NCBI GenBank assembly: GCA_007922225.1 | Contig: ML679941.1 | Location: 53,758,235-53,822,234, forward strand | From: Emydura subglobosa | Lineage: Eukaryota > Chordata > Testudines > Chelidae | Length of the DNA stretch: 64,000 nucleotides | Direction of reading: 5' to 3' | Shown: positions 44,845 through 57,414 of the stretch, piece after piece | Numbering within the stretch: the stretch's first letter is position 1 | Layout of the letters: each line of letters opens with the position of its first letter | Program-made: the position numbers and the translations under genes | The notes under the pieces: model-generated | What the model saw: the letters and a program-made list of their open reading frames with translations, nothing else | Databases searched by the model: none | Told to the model about the DNA's origin: nothing

Positions 44845-45880
44845 TGTATCTAAAAGATCCTCTGTAAATTGGTGAGATGCTGGTCACTGATATCACTGTG
44901 ATGTGGGTGTGTGTGTGGGGGGGTTATTCAGAAAGAATCCCGTGTGTTTGCTGGAAACATGTGCTTAGAATGTGTTTTGGAGGCTGTGTGTAAATCAAGC
45001 CTGCCCTAGATTACGTGCAGAGGACAATGAAAGGTTATTTACATACAAGGTAAACAAAGCAATCAAGGTAACAAGTGAGGGAGGAAACACCTTAGTAAAC
45101 ATGCTGAGGGACAGAGTCTGCACTCCCAGGAAGCTTTCCTGGCTCTCGAGGCAGAAACAGTGGACTTCTGGCAGTAATAATAGGGGTGCAAAAAGTCATC
45201 TATTACTTAAGAGACCACATCTCTTGGAATGTGTGAAAGGTAAATCCTTCAGCCAGGTGGGTTTGAGTATCTGCATGAGAAACTGCCTGGGACCAGGACT
45301 GTAGTCTGTCAAGATTTAAACATGAAAAAGCTGTATTTTTGTATTGTTTGTAACCATACCTGTCTCTTGTTTGCTTAGTATCACTTAAATCTCTGCTCTT
45401 TATTAATGAACGTATTTTCTTTATTTCAAAACCATCTCAGTGCTGTAAAGTGAGGTGTGAATTTTCAGCTAACCTAAGAGGCTGGTGTGTGCACTGTCTC
45501 TTTCTAGGTTGCAAACAATAATTTCTAAGTGTCCCAGTGAGAGAGACTGGACACTGCAGAGACTCCTCTGAGGAAGTGGGGTTCCCTGATTATTACCTGC
45601 TGGGCAAGATTTATGCTGGCAGCATCTCAGGGAGTTTGCTGGTGAGGAAGAAGGAGTAATATGGCAGGGAGCTGACACAGTGTCCCCTCCAGTAAAGCTC
45701 ACTCCAAGGCAGAGAGATCACACTGGCTTACAGTTCTGGGCTTCCCTGAACAGAATGTCACAGCATTCCCCTGTGGGGGTCATCCCTCAGCACTGGCTAC
45801 TTGCAGAAATTCCAGATCCTCTGTACCCAAAGGCACAGTGTGCTCCCAATTTACTAGGTTTATATTAAACTACCGCTTCA
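44845..45880 (+). mobile_element. Possible LTR or ERV-derived fragment
   Basis: The stretch TTGTTTGCTTAGTATCAC, then a TTTATTAATGAACG segment (decayed AATAAA), then CAGTGCTGTAAAGTG and CACTGCAGAGACTCC resembles the R-U5 layout of turtle retroviral LTRs (from memory). Ends and target duplication were not found. No coding remains. Confidence 0.35.
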
Positions 45881-46357
45881 GTAACCCATACTGCATGTGT
45901 AAGCACTTACATTAAGTGCTTACTTACAAAATTTAATTAAATTATTTCTCTAGAAATGGTGGCAACAAGTGGTTACAAAACATAACATGCAGACCTGGGT
46001 CTAAACTTCTCAATTGTTACCTTTCCTATTTAATAAAGGAGATTCTCTTCCTTCTTCCCCTCCCCCTTCAAAATTCAATCTATTTCAGAGCTGGCTGGAT
46101 TCTCAAAAACCAGGATCCAAATGTTCATGAAAGCCCCTCACCACCCAACCAGAGGTTTTCTTTGGTGAATGGATCCAGAGTGCCTTTCCTTAGAGTACTG
46201 TACTGAAAGCAGTCTGTTTGTTCACAGGTGGGGCGAACTCCTGCCTTATTGCAGAGTTTTCTTTTCTATCTTTAAGTTGCCTCTGATCCTTTTTCAGTGG
46301 ATGTGGTAAGGATTGACACCAGAACCTTGCCATTAGCTTGCTGGCTGACTAGGAAGG

Positions 46358-47420
46358 TGTGACCCATCTGTGCCTAGGGTAGCCACCTGAAAATGCCAAG
46401 ATCAGGGCAGGCTGCTAAAGGAGAGCAGATTCTTCCAGCACTGGAGGGTGACATTGAAGTCAGACTTCCCAACCAGCCACAAACAGTTTCTGATTCCTCA
46501 CACTGGTTATCAAGAAACTAAAATAAAAATATACACAGCCCCTTGACTGCATTTCAGTCTCTTGCTCCCAATCAGCCAGTAGGTCCAGTAAATAGATCAG
46601 TTATTTAAAACTCTATGCTCTTTACTAAAAAGGTTTCTCCTGACCCCAAAGGGTCAGCCACAGTACCAGAGCAATATAAGTTTGGATCTTACCCTAAATA
46701 CCACGCTGCCAGCCTTCCTTTAGTAACTAAAACTAAAGGTTTATTATGAAAAAGAAACCATAAGAGAAGTGTTAAATAATTAAAGCAATCAGACGCATAC
46801 AATTGATTTGAAAGTCCATATAAATCAGGTTTCTAGAAGAATTGTGGAGTTTGCAGGTTTGTATAGTCCCTCTGGTATACATCCGGTACCTGGATGGGTC
46901 TCAGTGCTTTGTTTCACAGCTTCAGTTCAGTTTGTAGATGAGTTAATCCAGAGATAGGTAGCTGAAGATTGGTGACTGAAGAGAAAATGGATGTGGTGCA
47001 GCTGCCTTTTATGCCCCTTGGCCTTTGCCATGCTGCTTGTGGAAATTTACAGGCATAAAATGGAGTCCAGGGTCACATGAGTAAGTCCTGGTGATTCATC
47101 AGGTACATCTCTGGTGTCTCCCCCCCTAGGCCCATTGTACCCGTGAATTTCCTTAATGGCCCATTAAGCAGGCTAGTGCTGCAGCCATCCTGTCTGGGGT
47201 GTTGCCCAGAAACACAGCACAATATGAAATACAGATACAAACATATCCATAATTTCCATTATACATATAACACATGAATATAAACATCATCTTACTTAGC
47301 ACATTATAGCCTTTCTAACGGTACCTGAAATGGCATATCTCACATGAATTATTATGATTCTGATGTACTGCTGTTAAATAACATAATAAATGCCCCTCCC
47401 CCCATCAAGCCAGCATCACA
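46358..47420 (-). mobile_element. Solo LTR, family A, copy 2 (complete)
   Basis: On the + strand it begins TGTGACCCATCTGTGCC and ends CCAGCATCACA, flanked by perfect 5-bp repeats GAAGG at 46353-46357 and 47421-47425. The sense strand is -. It has a TATA-like CATAAAAG (+ about 47005-47012), then AATAAA (+ 46740-46745), then roughly 380 bp to the CTAGGCACAG...GTCACA end. It is 1063 bp with no internal genes, so a solo LTR from recombination. The 5-bp duplication fits several ERV and Ty3-type groups. Confidence 0.85.
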
Positions 47421-47429
47421 GAAGGGACA

Positions 47430-48100
47430 TCGAGCCACATTACCACCTGGTGACTAATTTCTACTCCAAGTCTATAAAGCAAACTTTTGATAGAAATACA
47501 TTATTCCTTAAATATTACCCCTACATACATCTCCCAATGACTGAGTCTTGACAAGTTATGAGCCTTCTGTACCTACCTTACATGTTACTCTTTATGGACA
47601 AATATCATGTAAGACACTTGCTTGGTGTAGTGAGTTTGTGAAGTCTGAGGTGAGAGCTGATTGCAAAGAACAGGGGATCCTTTGCCAAGACATCCCTGTC
47701 ACGGGGTCCACTTCCTCATCTAAGATTGGATGAAGATGGTAAGATGTTATACCTGCTTTTGTCTTGCTCCTTCCTTGTTCTTGGCCTATGTTGTATGGAG
47801 ATGATCAAAATAGATAGCTGTGTACCATTAACTTGTTCATCTGAGGATTTTTTTAATTTTCTGACTCAGAAAGGAAGCTTGCTAACTGACTTCACAGTGG
47901 GAAATAAGCTGAAGTGTCTGTATGCTACAGCCTAGTGTAAAAGACACCTCCAGAGAAATAAATCAGCACTGAACATGTGTTTAAAATTGATTTTTAATGT
48001 AGCTGTAACTGGGGATTAACTATCACTGTACTGGAAAATTAGTTCCAATGTCTTTAAAGATGGTGCAGGGACTTTAATCTGGGAATTCATTCATGCGGAG
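47430..48100. other. Unique sequence, nothing recognised
   Basis: No supported exon or repeat. Short open frames near 47548-47935 carry no motif. Confidence 0.4.
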
Positions 48101-48103
48101 TCT

Positions 48104-48367
48104 TAGGGTTTATCTTCACTTGAAACATACAGTGGTACTGTGGCAGCTGCCCTGCTGTAGTGCTTAACTGTAGACACTACCTATGCTGACAGGCAGGGTT
48201 CTCCCCCCTGCTTTAGGTAATCCACCTCCCCGAGAGGCAGTAGCTAGGTCAATGGAAGAATCTGTTGGGGGTTAAGTTAGCTTAACTACATCATTTAGGG
48301 GGGTGTAGATTTTTCACACCCTGAATGTAGCTATACTACTGTAAATTCCCAGTGTAGGCCAGCCCTT
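48104..48367. mobile_element. Fold-back MITE, family with internal hairpins, copy 1
   Basis: Ends CTTAGGGTTTATCTTCAC and CAGTGTAGGCCAGCCCTTA. Internal landmarks TAATCCACCTCCCCGAGAGG, GGTGTAGATTTTTCACACCC and GTAGCTATACTAC recur in the same order in the copy at 50706-50962. Confidence 0.7.
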
Positions 48368-49123
48368 AGTAGCTCATGCAAAACCAAGCCCTCATCCCAA
48401 AAAACAAACAAAAAAACTCAGTTTAAATTCTTGCATACGTCCCTAAGTGCCCCTGGTAGCTGAACATGACTTGATTAAAAAATACAATCATAAGGAAAGG
48501 ATTTTAACTTCATCTTTCTTGGCAACTAAGCAACATAATTGTCTCAAACTTCCTTTTTTTATTTCTATTTTTTCCTTTTAAGTTTAATTGGACTCAGTTA
48601 AACTTAGTTTTCAACTTTGTTCTTAAACTGAAAGTACACAATAAATTTAAAATGACATTGTATTAATCATGGGTATTCTTAAATACTGATTCTATCTTGA
48701 GTGAATTTATGTACAGTAGCTTATTTCCTATAGAAATCTCTGCAGGTGAGCAATGCATTGACCTGTTACTGAATCATTCAATAAATAACTCAGAACACCA
48801 ACATTCAGTGAGTCTCTGTTTAGTCCTTTTCCAGGAGATCATTTTGACCCTTCACAAAGAGAACTGAAGCTGGCTGCACAGTGGAAGGCAACATGCTATG
48901 GGTGGGATTTTTCAAAGGAGCCTTCGGGAGGTAGGGGTCCAAATCCTGCTGAAGTTCAAGGGGCACGGGATGCCTCTGTCTTGCTTAAGTCTCTGTAAAA
49001 ATCTCAAACAATATCTAGAATTTTTCTAGTTACAAGGTCAAGAAAAACACACATGTTCCAGACTTGGCAGAAATGCTATCTGTGACTACAAGACATAGTC
49101 CCATTAGGTCATCTGGGAGGATT

Positions 49124-51243
49124 TAGGCCCAGATCCACAAATATATTTAGGCACCTAGGTCCCAGATTTAGGCTCCACTGTAATCCACAAAACTCCCATT
49201 TAGCTGCCATCTAATGCTGTAGGTGCCTAAATTCACTCAGTGCCTAAACTTTCACTGTAGCAGTTCCCTCTGTGTCTGCCTCTGGGCATGTGTGTTGCTG
49301 CCCCACTCTTGTACTGGAACTCCTGATGCCTATCTATCTTCCCCTGGTTTGTGGGTGGAGGAGTGCCTATTTTGCTTGCAGGGCTGTTCTGGTAGGTGTG
49401 CTCAGAGAATATCTACTAGATCAGGCCTGTTCAAAAGCTGCGAGAGGAGTGCTGGTGCCCACCTTATACTTGTAGTCTTTGGGTTAGAGCACTCATTTAG
49501 GATGTGGGAGACTTGGCCCCACAAAGTCATAGGACCTCCTCGTCAACCTCCTCCTCGCCTTGGCCAGGGTGGCCATCTACAACACCAGGGAGAGGATGTT
49601 GGCTGAGGAAGTGCTCTGCGTCTGTGGGGCCTATTTCCGTTCCTCCGTCCGATCATGTATCCAGGCAGAGTTCCCCTGGGCTGCGTCCGCTGGCTCCTTA
49701 GCTACTTTTGAGGAGCAGTGGGTGCTCTCCGGAGTTTTCTGCTCTGTGTCCCCCTCAGGTTCCCTCCATTTAGCCCTTTGACCTTCATGCCTGTTCCTGT
49801 TTTTCCATTTGTTGTTCCCCCCCCTAATCAGTTGAGTCCTGGGCTCAGTAGCTCCTCCCCTTAGGCTGGGGGGTGGGAATTTTAGTCTTGGGCGGGAACC
49901 CAAATAATAGCTTGATGACGAAAGCATCATAGAATGCTCAACTGTACTTTCTTGTTCTGCCACTAGGTTGCATTGTGTAAAATACATGGACCAAACAAAC
50001 TTCAGCCATGCCTGGCAGAGCATTAAAGGAGCCTATGATGAACACATCTGGTGTGTATAAGCAAGTTCTGTGATCAGGTCATATCTAGTACAGGGACATA
50101 ACAGGAACAGGTTTAAACGGGGGTTTCCTAGCCCTCAAGAAAGTGCTGTAGCCACCGAACTATGGGATATTCTGTTTTGTTCTCGGTTTCTCTTATTGAA
50201 ACTGTTTGGCTTTGGATGAATACTTAGTCACTGGGCCAGAAAGAGAGAGCCCCTGAGAAAGTAACTCTGTAGTCGAGTGGTTGCAGCACCCACCTGGGAG
50301 GCGGAAGCCCAAAGGCTCAACCCCCCTGCTCCAATGACACTTTAATTATTTATATCAAGTGGAATAGCTTCAACATGTGAAATTGAGGGCACATCTATCA
50401 GAACGTCCCATAGCTCAGTGGTTACAGCACTTCCTTTCCTGAGTAGTGGGAGACCCCTCCCCCCCCCTTCAAATTCTTTCTTACAATTCTATAGAGGAGG
50501 GAATATAGCCCAGGTCTCCCTCATGAATGCTCAAACCCCTGGGATGAAAGCTAACATGAGCATGGCCTGCAGACATTTGGTGTGGGGTGAAGTGGGCATC
50601 TAGCTCCTTGTCACAAGAAATGACTTAGGCACTTAAGCTGCTTGACTCCAGGAGAAGGCTCTTTGCTGTAGATTGTTAGCAGAGATGGGCACCTCCTGTC
50701 TGGACTGAGGGCTTGTCTTCACTTACAGCGCTATAGTGGTGCAGCTGTGCTATGGTACCATTTTAGTGACGACACTACTGGGAGAGCATCTCCCATCAGT
50801 GTAGCTAATCCACCTCTGTGAGAGGCGATAGCTATGTTCTCCCAACACTGTCTACACTGGTGGGTTAGGTTGATATAACTACATTGTTTAGGGACATGGA
50901 ATTTTCACACCCCTGGGTGATGTAGTTACACTGATATAAGCCTATAGTGTAGACAGGCACCTAGTTCCACAACTCCATGAGAGGGGCAGGGCGTAGGGCA
51001 CACCCTTCTCTTTTTTCTAGCATGTCTCATTGCTTAGCTTAGGTAGTTGTCCACATGTGCAGGCTTTTGTGGATCCCTTTCTTGGGGTGCCTATTTCTCC
51101 CCATTCATTATATAGAAAGCCCAAGACACCTAATTCAGGCTTGTAGATCCCATTGTTCCAGTGACCTTTCTAGGTGCCTAAAAGTTAGGTATTGCAAAGC
51201 TGAGCATTGCGAAACCTAAATCCTTTTGTGGGTCCAAGCCTTA
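49124..51243. mobile_element. Composite 2.1-kb element with inverted ends and tRNA-like boxes
   Basis: The left end TTAGGCCCAGATCCACAAA is matched in inverted orientation by TTTTGTGGGTCCAAGCCTTA on the right, with TTA at both outer edges. Next to each end lie TTTAGGCACCTAG and CTAGGTGCCTAAAAG, a second inverted pair. The interior has three segments resembling tRNA A/B boxes (about 49480, 50270 and 50410). It also has a GC-rich part (49540-49700) and one inserted MITE (50706-50962). No transposase is visible. It is best read as a non-autonomous DNA transposon, possibly of PIF/Harbinger type from the TTA flank, which is inference. Confidence 0.5.
50706..50962. mobile_element. Fold-back MITE, copy 2, inside the composite element
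   Basis: Ends GAGGGCTTGTCTTCACTTAC and ATAGTGTAGACAGGCACC. The internal order AATCCACCTCTGTGAGAGGC, ACTGTCTACACTGGTGGGTT, AATTTTCACACCCC matches 48104-48367. It has no coding potential. Confidence 0.7.
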
Positions 51244-51249
51244 GTTATT

Positions 51250-53195
51250 GGAGAACAGGTCAGCCTCATTTAGGGCTTGTCTAAACTGGAGCTTTGCATT
51301 TTTAGCTGTCTTTTAGTGGCTCCTCCACATGAGAGGATAAGAACCTACTGAAGCTGTGGGAGTCACTTGTTTAGTTCAAGCGATAGAAGCTCAGGTTCAT
51401 ATTAGCTCTGACAGTGCTACATTCAAACCAAGCAAGGGGAGTCTATGTAAAAAGATAGGAAATCACAACAAATGCTACCAGAATAGACTCACCTGTTTTT
51501 CTTCAAAAAAAATCAGAGCTGAAAGAACTGCTGAAAGTTGTCCTCTCCCTCCATTGAAATCTGAAATGGCATCCCTTCTAAAATCCCAGTGTAAGGTCAT
51601 AGTTGGCAGGGCTCAAAGCTGGGCCTCTGGACATTATGCATTTCAGGAGAGAGTCTCTTGAATAACTTTCTATCGTACCAAGGAACCTGCCATGCTATGT
51701 TCCCTGTGAACATGGGGAGGCTACCTCTGAATATATACTCCTATACTTCAGAATATATGTTAAAAATTGTAGCACTCATCAACAGGGTATCTCATATAAA
51801 GATTAAAGCTGAACATAATTCTAGCACTTTAAAATTTGCCCTAGTGCAAGTGTGATCAAGTAGAGGTATTAAAAGTTGCCAAACCTGATCCATGGTGCTT
51901 AGCAGTAGAGAGTCCAAATTGTTAAAGCATTAATCTGTTGAGGTAATCTATCAACCCTGTGCTCATGATTACCAGCTTTTACTGTAAGCAGTTAAATACT
52001 AGTTCTAAATGTGTTCCTCTGCACTGCTATGCATGCCAAAAAGGAGAATGAAACAGTAAAACAAAGATAAGTCGGATATCCTTCATGAACTCGCTCATTA
52101 CATAGAGACTATAAACCTTTTACACTGCAACCTATTATATTTACATATAATAAAAGTTAGACAGGTTTTGTGTTCAAGCTCTTGTATGGCCAATTGTTGG
52201 CCAGGAGTTTCTATTCTAATTGGCAGCACAGCTGCTTGAGCCCTCTAAAGACTTAACAGGTCAACTCCAATATGTTTCCTATTGTTACTATTCCAAAATG
52301 CCCATGATGTGATCAAGTTCAAGGAAGACATTGAGCAGAATATGTAGATCACCAGCAAATATGGTGTCTTATATATAATGCCATAGGGAGATGCATGCAG
52401 GAAAGGAAGAAAGAGAGTCAAGCCAAGGAAATCAAACTGATTCTCATGCTTTTATAGGAGATTGATTTCAATTAAGTATTTTCCATGTTGGCTAATATCC
52501 AGGGCCTCCTCTCTTTGGTAAGAGCAGTATCCTCAGCCCTGTGCAAGGCTTGAATAACGGGACTGTGGCATTTCAGGGAGAAGTCCTCTCTCCAGGCTGT
52601 GGCATGAGAACCAGGCTGCTCCCTGGCTGAGTTTGTAGTCTCAGAACACCAGTCGCCTCTGTGGTTCCTGCTCTGTGGATGGGAGGGCAAAAGGGCCAGT
52701 GAATCACCTACTAGTAATTCCTCTGGCCTTGTCCTCTTGAAAATCTGCTTTCAAATAGGGCATAAGATGTTCCTGAACAGCATGACTCTGCAGAGTGCTG
52801 GGGGAGAAGAAATGGACCCCTTGAACATGGCACTAGCAATCTTCCCCCTTCCCACAGTGGAACCGCATCATTCTGTGAGGTCGTGGCTCTTCATAGCTGT
52901 TGAAGACATGTAGGGCAAGATTTAATCTTAGATATACATATTCTAGATATGATGGAGGAGGCAACAAGTGCTCAAGTTGGCTATTTCACTGTGACTTACC
53001 TGACACTAGTCCCTGCATGTATTTTTAACAGTGTGAACTCTGTGCCCTTTAGCTAGCTTAGGTCACATCTTGAGTCAAAGCACAGAGGCATTTTAACAGC
53101 TTTCATCAGAGGGTATCTCTGTAATTCTAATCTAAAGCATGGAAACGCCGACCATCTGTCACCCCAGGAAGGGACACCTCACTGTTCTTCTCTGT
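51250..53195. other. Mostly unique sequence
   Basis: A short MITE-like terminus TTAGGGCTTGTCTAAACTGG is at about 51269, without a recognisable partner. The rest holds nothing I can support. Confidence 0.4.
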
Positions 53196-53202
53196 TACTC
53201 AA

Positions 53203-53370
53203 AGGCTACATTTACACTGCATTTGGGATTATGCTTCCCAACACAAGTAGACAGATGCACGCTAGCTCTGCTCAAGCTAGTGCACAAAAAAGAGCCGTGA
53301 CGCTGGGGTAGCACGGGCAGAAGTTCATGCTAGCTGCCTGAATATGTACCCACAGGGTTCACGTTTTCTT
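53203..53370. mobile_element. MITE fragment, CTACATTTACACTGC type
   Basis: The left end GGCTACATTTACACTGCATT and internal pair GCTAGCTCTGCTCAAGCTAG resemble turtle palindromic elements. The right end is decayed near CTGAATATGTACCCACAGGG. Confidence 0.45.
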
Positions 53371-53869
53371 TTTTGTTCTCCCTTCTCTCTTCAGCTACTC
53401 CACTGGTTGATATGTGTGGCTGGCAGAATTTGATTTTTATTTTATAATTTTGATGGACGATAGTAGTTAGTTTAAAGCATTTTTTTTCTATTCCCAATTT
53501 TTAAACTTTCCTTTTCTGGGAATTGTGTGGAGGTCAGACAATTATTTAATGACAGACAGTGAGATTCCAAAAATTAAGCTTTATAAACCGTGAAAATACA
53601 CTGTCAATATCCCATGTCAAAATATACTGAGTAAATATCCTTAAATCAAATCATACCTGTTTGCTACTGTTCATTTGCAAGTCCATTTGTAACAAGCCTA
53701 ATTCAAAAGTCTATACATCACTGAATTTTTACTTACTGGACAGCACCTACATGCTATATTAATTATTTTGATAGTTGTTGTACAATTAATTCTTTATATA
53801 AAATAATTGGACTGAAAGCCTAATTGTGCACACATCTAGTCTGTCGCATATTCCTTTTACTTTTACTTT

Positions 53870-53990
53870 CCTCTTCCCTGTATGTCTGTTCTATGTCTGG
53901 GATAGATGTTGTCTCAATGTGTTCATACAATGCCTGGTATGATGGGGCCTTCATCTTGATGGGGTGCTACTTTAATACAAATAATTAGAT
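53870..53990 (+). mobile_element. L2-like LINE 3' tail
   Basis: GTGTTCATACAATGCCTGGT, then ATGGGGCCTTCATCTTG and TACTTTAATACAAATAAT is the short 3' tail seen in amniote L2-type relics. Compare 33265-33425. Confidence 0.55.
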
Positions 53991-54169
53991 GTTTTCAGAA
54001 TATGGTTACTTTTATTGATCTCTCTCTGTCTCTTTGACCCCAAAGGTGTAGCAGAATGGCTTACCTGGTGTCTGAGATTGGGGCATGGAACAGGGCTAGT
54101 TGCACAGACCCAGTTCAGGATGCTTGAAGCAACCAGAAAAACTGGCAGAAACCAGTGCTTCTGGACATA

Positions 54170-54960
54170 TGGGATGAGTCTATTTTTATAACCTGGGGAT
54201 CATGTTTGGATCCCTGTCTGATATCTGTTTCGAAGGCAGTGGTGGTTGCCAAGTATGTTTCCTATCATCTGCATGTGATAAGGTTACTGCATTCTCTTTT
54301 TCTCAGACATGGAACACACCAACACTATCCATGCCTTTGGCATCTTAAGGCTATAGTACTGTGAGTGCTGTCCCTGAGGTTACTCCTTAAAACCATTCAG
54401 ATGTTCCAGCTGGTGCAAAATGAGGTGACTCCTGTCAACTGGGGTTTTGTGTAGAAAGCACATCATACCTGTCCTCTGAGCTGCATTAGCTGCCCATTGA
54501 TTTCTGGGTGAAATTTTAAGTTTTGATTTTGACTTTGTTAGCTCGATACAGTTTAGGTTCCTCCCACACTGACCAAAAACCTCTCCACTGCTGTGTTACA
54601 GCACGCAATGGCTTTGATTTGGTATCAGATGTGGAGGCACCCGCACGGAGATTCAAACAAATAGATCTTTATATCAGAGACCACTCTGCCTGCATCCTAG
54701 CTGGATCCAGCCAGTCCCTGGTGTGTGCCACCACCAAGACTCTTAATGCCATGGTTTACCACATTATGGTAGATGAGATCTATAGAAACACGAGAGCTGC
54801 CAGTTCCCTCCTGATATAAATGAGGAAGGTGGTAGGAGGGCATGAGGGGTTTGGAGCTCTTTCCCTCTCAGATCACTAGAGCTCAGTTTTGGTGACCTTC
54901 AAGATATGCTGCAAGACCTACTTTTTTTTACCAAAGCCTTTATGGTGTGATGGACTGAGG
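54170..54960 (+). pseudogene. L2-like LINE ORF2 C-terminal relic
   Basis: Frame-shifting translation follows the C-terminal half of the L2 ORF. A GDHVWIPV-like start lies near 54195. A segment equivalent to LQLVQNEV is near 54405. IIPVL.AALAAH.FLGEIL (family: ITPVLRSLHWLPVEFRIKF) is near 54465-54515, with FRSLPH-like sequence after it and LKDMLQDLLFF (family: LKTHLF) near 54900. All is interrupted by stops. It is an old copy that ends near CCAAAGCCTTTATGG. Confidence 0.5.
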
Positions 54961-55595
54961 AGGCTGGGTGACTCTGGGAGGCTGGATTGAGTAAAGTTGG
55001 TTGGGAGGAGTAAAGTGTGAGAGGCCTATGTTGTGTTAATCTATAGATGTAGCCCTTATCTGAGCTCCCTGCTTTATTTTAGTAATGGAATGTGTTTGAT
55101 GTAAATTGTGGAACGTACCCAAATAAGAGAGACAGTTCACTAAATATAAATAAATACATAGACAAGCACCCAGGGACAGCACACTGTAAGGCATGCTAAA
55201 ATTCCCCAAACTCTGTTTCCCCCTGGGTCCTCTCTGTCCCTGCAGTTCACCTAGTCAACTCCCCACCTGTGCTATGAACTCAGCAGCAACACTTCTTTTC
55301 AACAGCAGCTGTTGCTTCTCTTGCTCTGAGACAGTTGCCTGGCTCTGTGCAAGAGCAGAGGGAAACAGAGCATGTCTGGTTGCTTTTGAGAACTTGCACA
55401 CTCATCAGAGATCAGCTCCATATGGGATAAGGTCAGGCAGGAGCTGTTCTGCCCTATTTTGGGAGACTTGCAGTCTATGCGTACAAAATGACCTTGGTTA
55501 CCTGGGGCACATTCGCAGGTTCCCTCCACCTTGCACAGGGGGAGTTATGGGACTCTCAAAAAAGTGAGATAGGTGAAGGAAACAAATGTTGTGAC
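54961..55595. other. Unique sequence, nothing recognised
   Basis: No exon supported. A 124-codon open frame near 55193-55567 has no domain or splice context. Confidence 0.4.
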
Positions 55596-55597
55596 AG

Positions 55598-55678
55598 ATA
55601 AAGGAGGGAGGAGGGGAAGAAGGAAGCAGAGAGGGAAGAGAGAAAATGAGAATAAAAGAATGGAAAGGAAAAGCAAAG
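55598..55678 (+). repeat. Polypurine tract, about 80 bp
   Basis: Almost only A and G, built on GGAGGGAGG, GGAAGAAGG and GAGAGGGAAGAG words, with a handful of C and T. Such tracts can form triplex DNA. No function is implied. Confidence 0.7.
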
Positions 55679-55699
55679 CACAACAAATAGGTACACACT

Positions 55700-57400
55700 A
55701 ACGGTAAATTGTACTTATGTTTCACCCCTCTTCTCTGCAACCTGAGTGTGAAGGGCAGCTTTCAGCCTGTGATCTACTATAGTTAAGTTGTCCATAAATT
55801 GAAATAGTACCTTCAGTAGCACGTAAACATTGTTGATCTCTTTTGTTTGCCAAGAGAGATGGCATTGAACAACTCTTCACCTAACGTCTGGCCCTAGCTG
55901 TGAGGCATCTAAGTATGCAGTGGAGTGGGCAAAAATGGAAGAAAAAATTGTGAGAAATTTGGGTCAGAAATGTTCACTGTTTTTAGGTTCAGGTTATTCC
56001 ATGCCCTTGGAGTTTTGCTTTTTGCCATGGTCCGTTGGGACAATGGTTGGGATCTTTTTTTTTAAATTCTGTAACATGAGAAAATGACACATTACTCTAA
56101 ATTGTATGTCTGAGCAGAACTGGAATTCCCTCCTCACCAAGTTAAACAGAAGCCTGGAAGGATGCAAGGGCTGAGCTGGGTTCCTCAAAGGGAGAGATTG
56201 CAGGGGTTTTCTTATAGGTTAAAGTTTTCCAAAAGCACTTACAGGGGATGATCCAGTAAGAAAAGAGCTGGAAGGACTTTCTCAGACCTAGCAGTGAGGA
56301 GCATCTGAATATTATTATCAGGATGTTGGAATCAAGTCACAACCTGAGGTGGAGGGGGCCAAAAGAGAGGACATACGTGGCAGAGTTGGCTGAAGAAATT
56401 GCCCTTTGTTCTAAACAAGACTTTTATGGGAAATGAAAATTTTGAAGCCTGTCATCAGAGAACTGCAGTTTTATTTTGTCTGAGAAGAAGAATATTCTGC
56501 TCAACCAAGTCTCGGGTTTTGGCTGTGACATGATGTCTGAGACCCTGTCGGAGGAGATTAGTTATTTCATATGGTAATCAAAACTAGCATCCTAATAGAT
56601 TAAAAATATCTTTCCCTTCCAGAATGGAAATATTTTTTTTTAAAGAATGTGACTTGCACTGAAATAACTCAGTGTAGAACATTCTCATGGCATTTGTTTT
56701 ACTTCCTTAGAGCATGTCCATTCAGGGGCAAAATTTCTCTGCACTCCTCCCACCCCCAAAGTTACAAACAGTTCTTTAAGGGGGAGAGCTGGTGCACTGG
56801 AGCAGTCTGCCAATCTAGGAGTGTTTTTCTTCAAAACAGATGACTCCAGATGAGTATGGATCAGACAACAGGCTCATTAGCTACAGAACTCTAATTCATT
56901 CCCTGAGCACTACCCATCCTGTGCAGGGAATGAGGCCAGCGCCCTGTGGAAAACAATAGTATGTATAATCATGTATTCAAAGACTAGCCTAATGCACAAG
57001 CACAAGGGAGCCAAACTAAGGTTTCATGGGCAACCTTAATTCTGGCATTTGCAAACTGCTCCCTGCAATTTTTTCATTCTAAGTTGTTAACCTAGATTTT
57101 GTTTTTGCATGTAGTTTCCTAGCTTTTAAAGTCAAACTGAAAAATCAAATTCCATCATGTGCAACCAGGCAGGCAGCGGTATGGCTCCATATCAGCAGGG
57201 ACAGAACCATTAAGTGCACAGCACGGAGCGCTGCTGCTTGAGCCAACACAGTAACAGATAATAGCAGTAGGCTGTCATTCTGAGTCGGCCACTAGAGGGA
57301 GATGAGGTAAACCTAAACTTCTAGTGGGTTTCACAGCTGTTTGCGGTCAGCAAAGGATGGTAAGACTCAGGAATCCTGGCTGTGTTGTTCCAGGGTCAGA
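55700..57400. other. Unique sequence, nothing recognised
   Basis: No supported gene or repeat family. A short motif GGCCACTAGAGGGAG at 57287 resembles a CTCF-type core, but a single match is not evidence. Confidence 0.4.
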
Positions 57401-57414
57401 GAAGTGGGCAATAG

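Noticed and set aside
49272..49781. Overlapping frames of 65-127 codons as a gene
   Set aside because: They sit inside the composite repeat element and show no domain.
50268..50330. A functional tRNA gene
   Set aside because: A-box and weak B-box similarity only. No closed acceptor stem or anticodon arm can be formed by eye.
57287..57301. A CTCF site at GGCCACTAGAGGGAG
   Set aside because: One core-like match in 64 kb is expected by chance, and no supporting context is visible.
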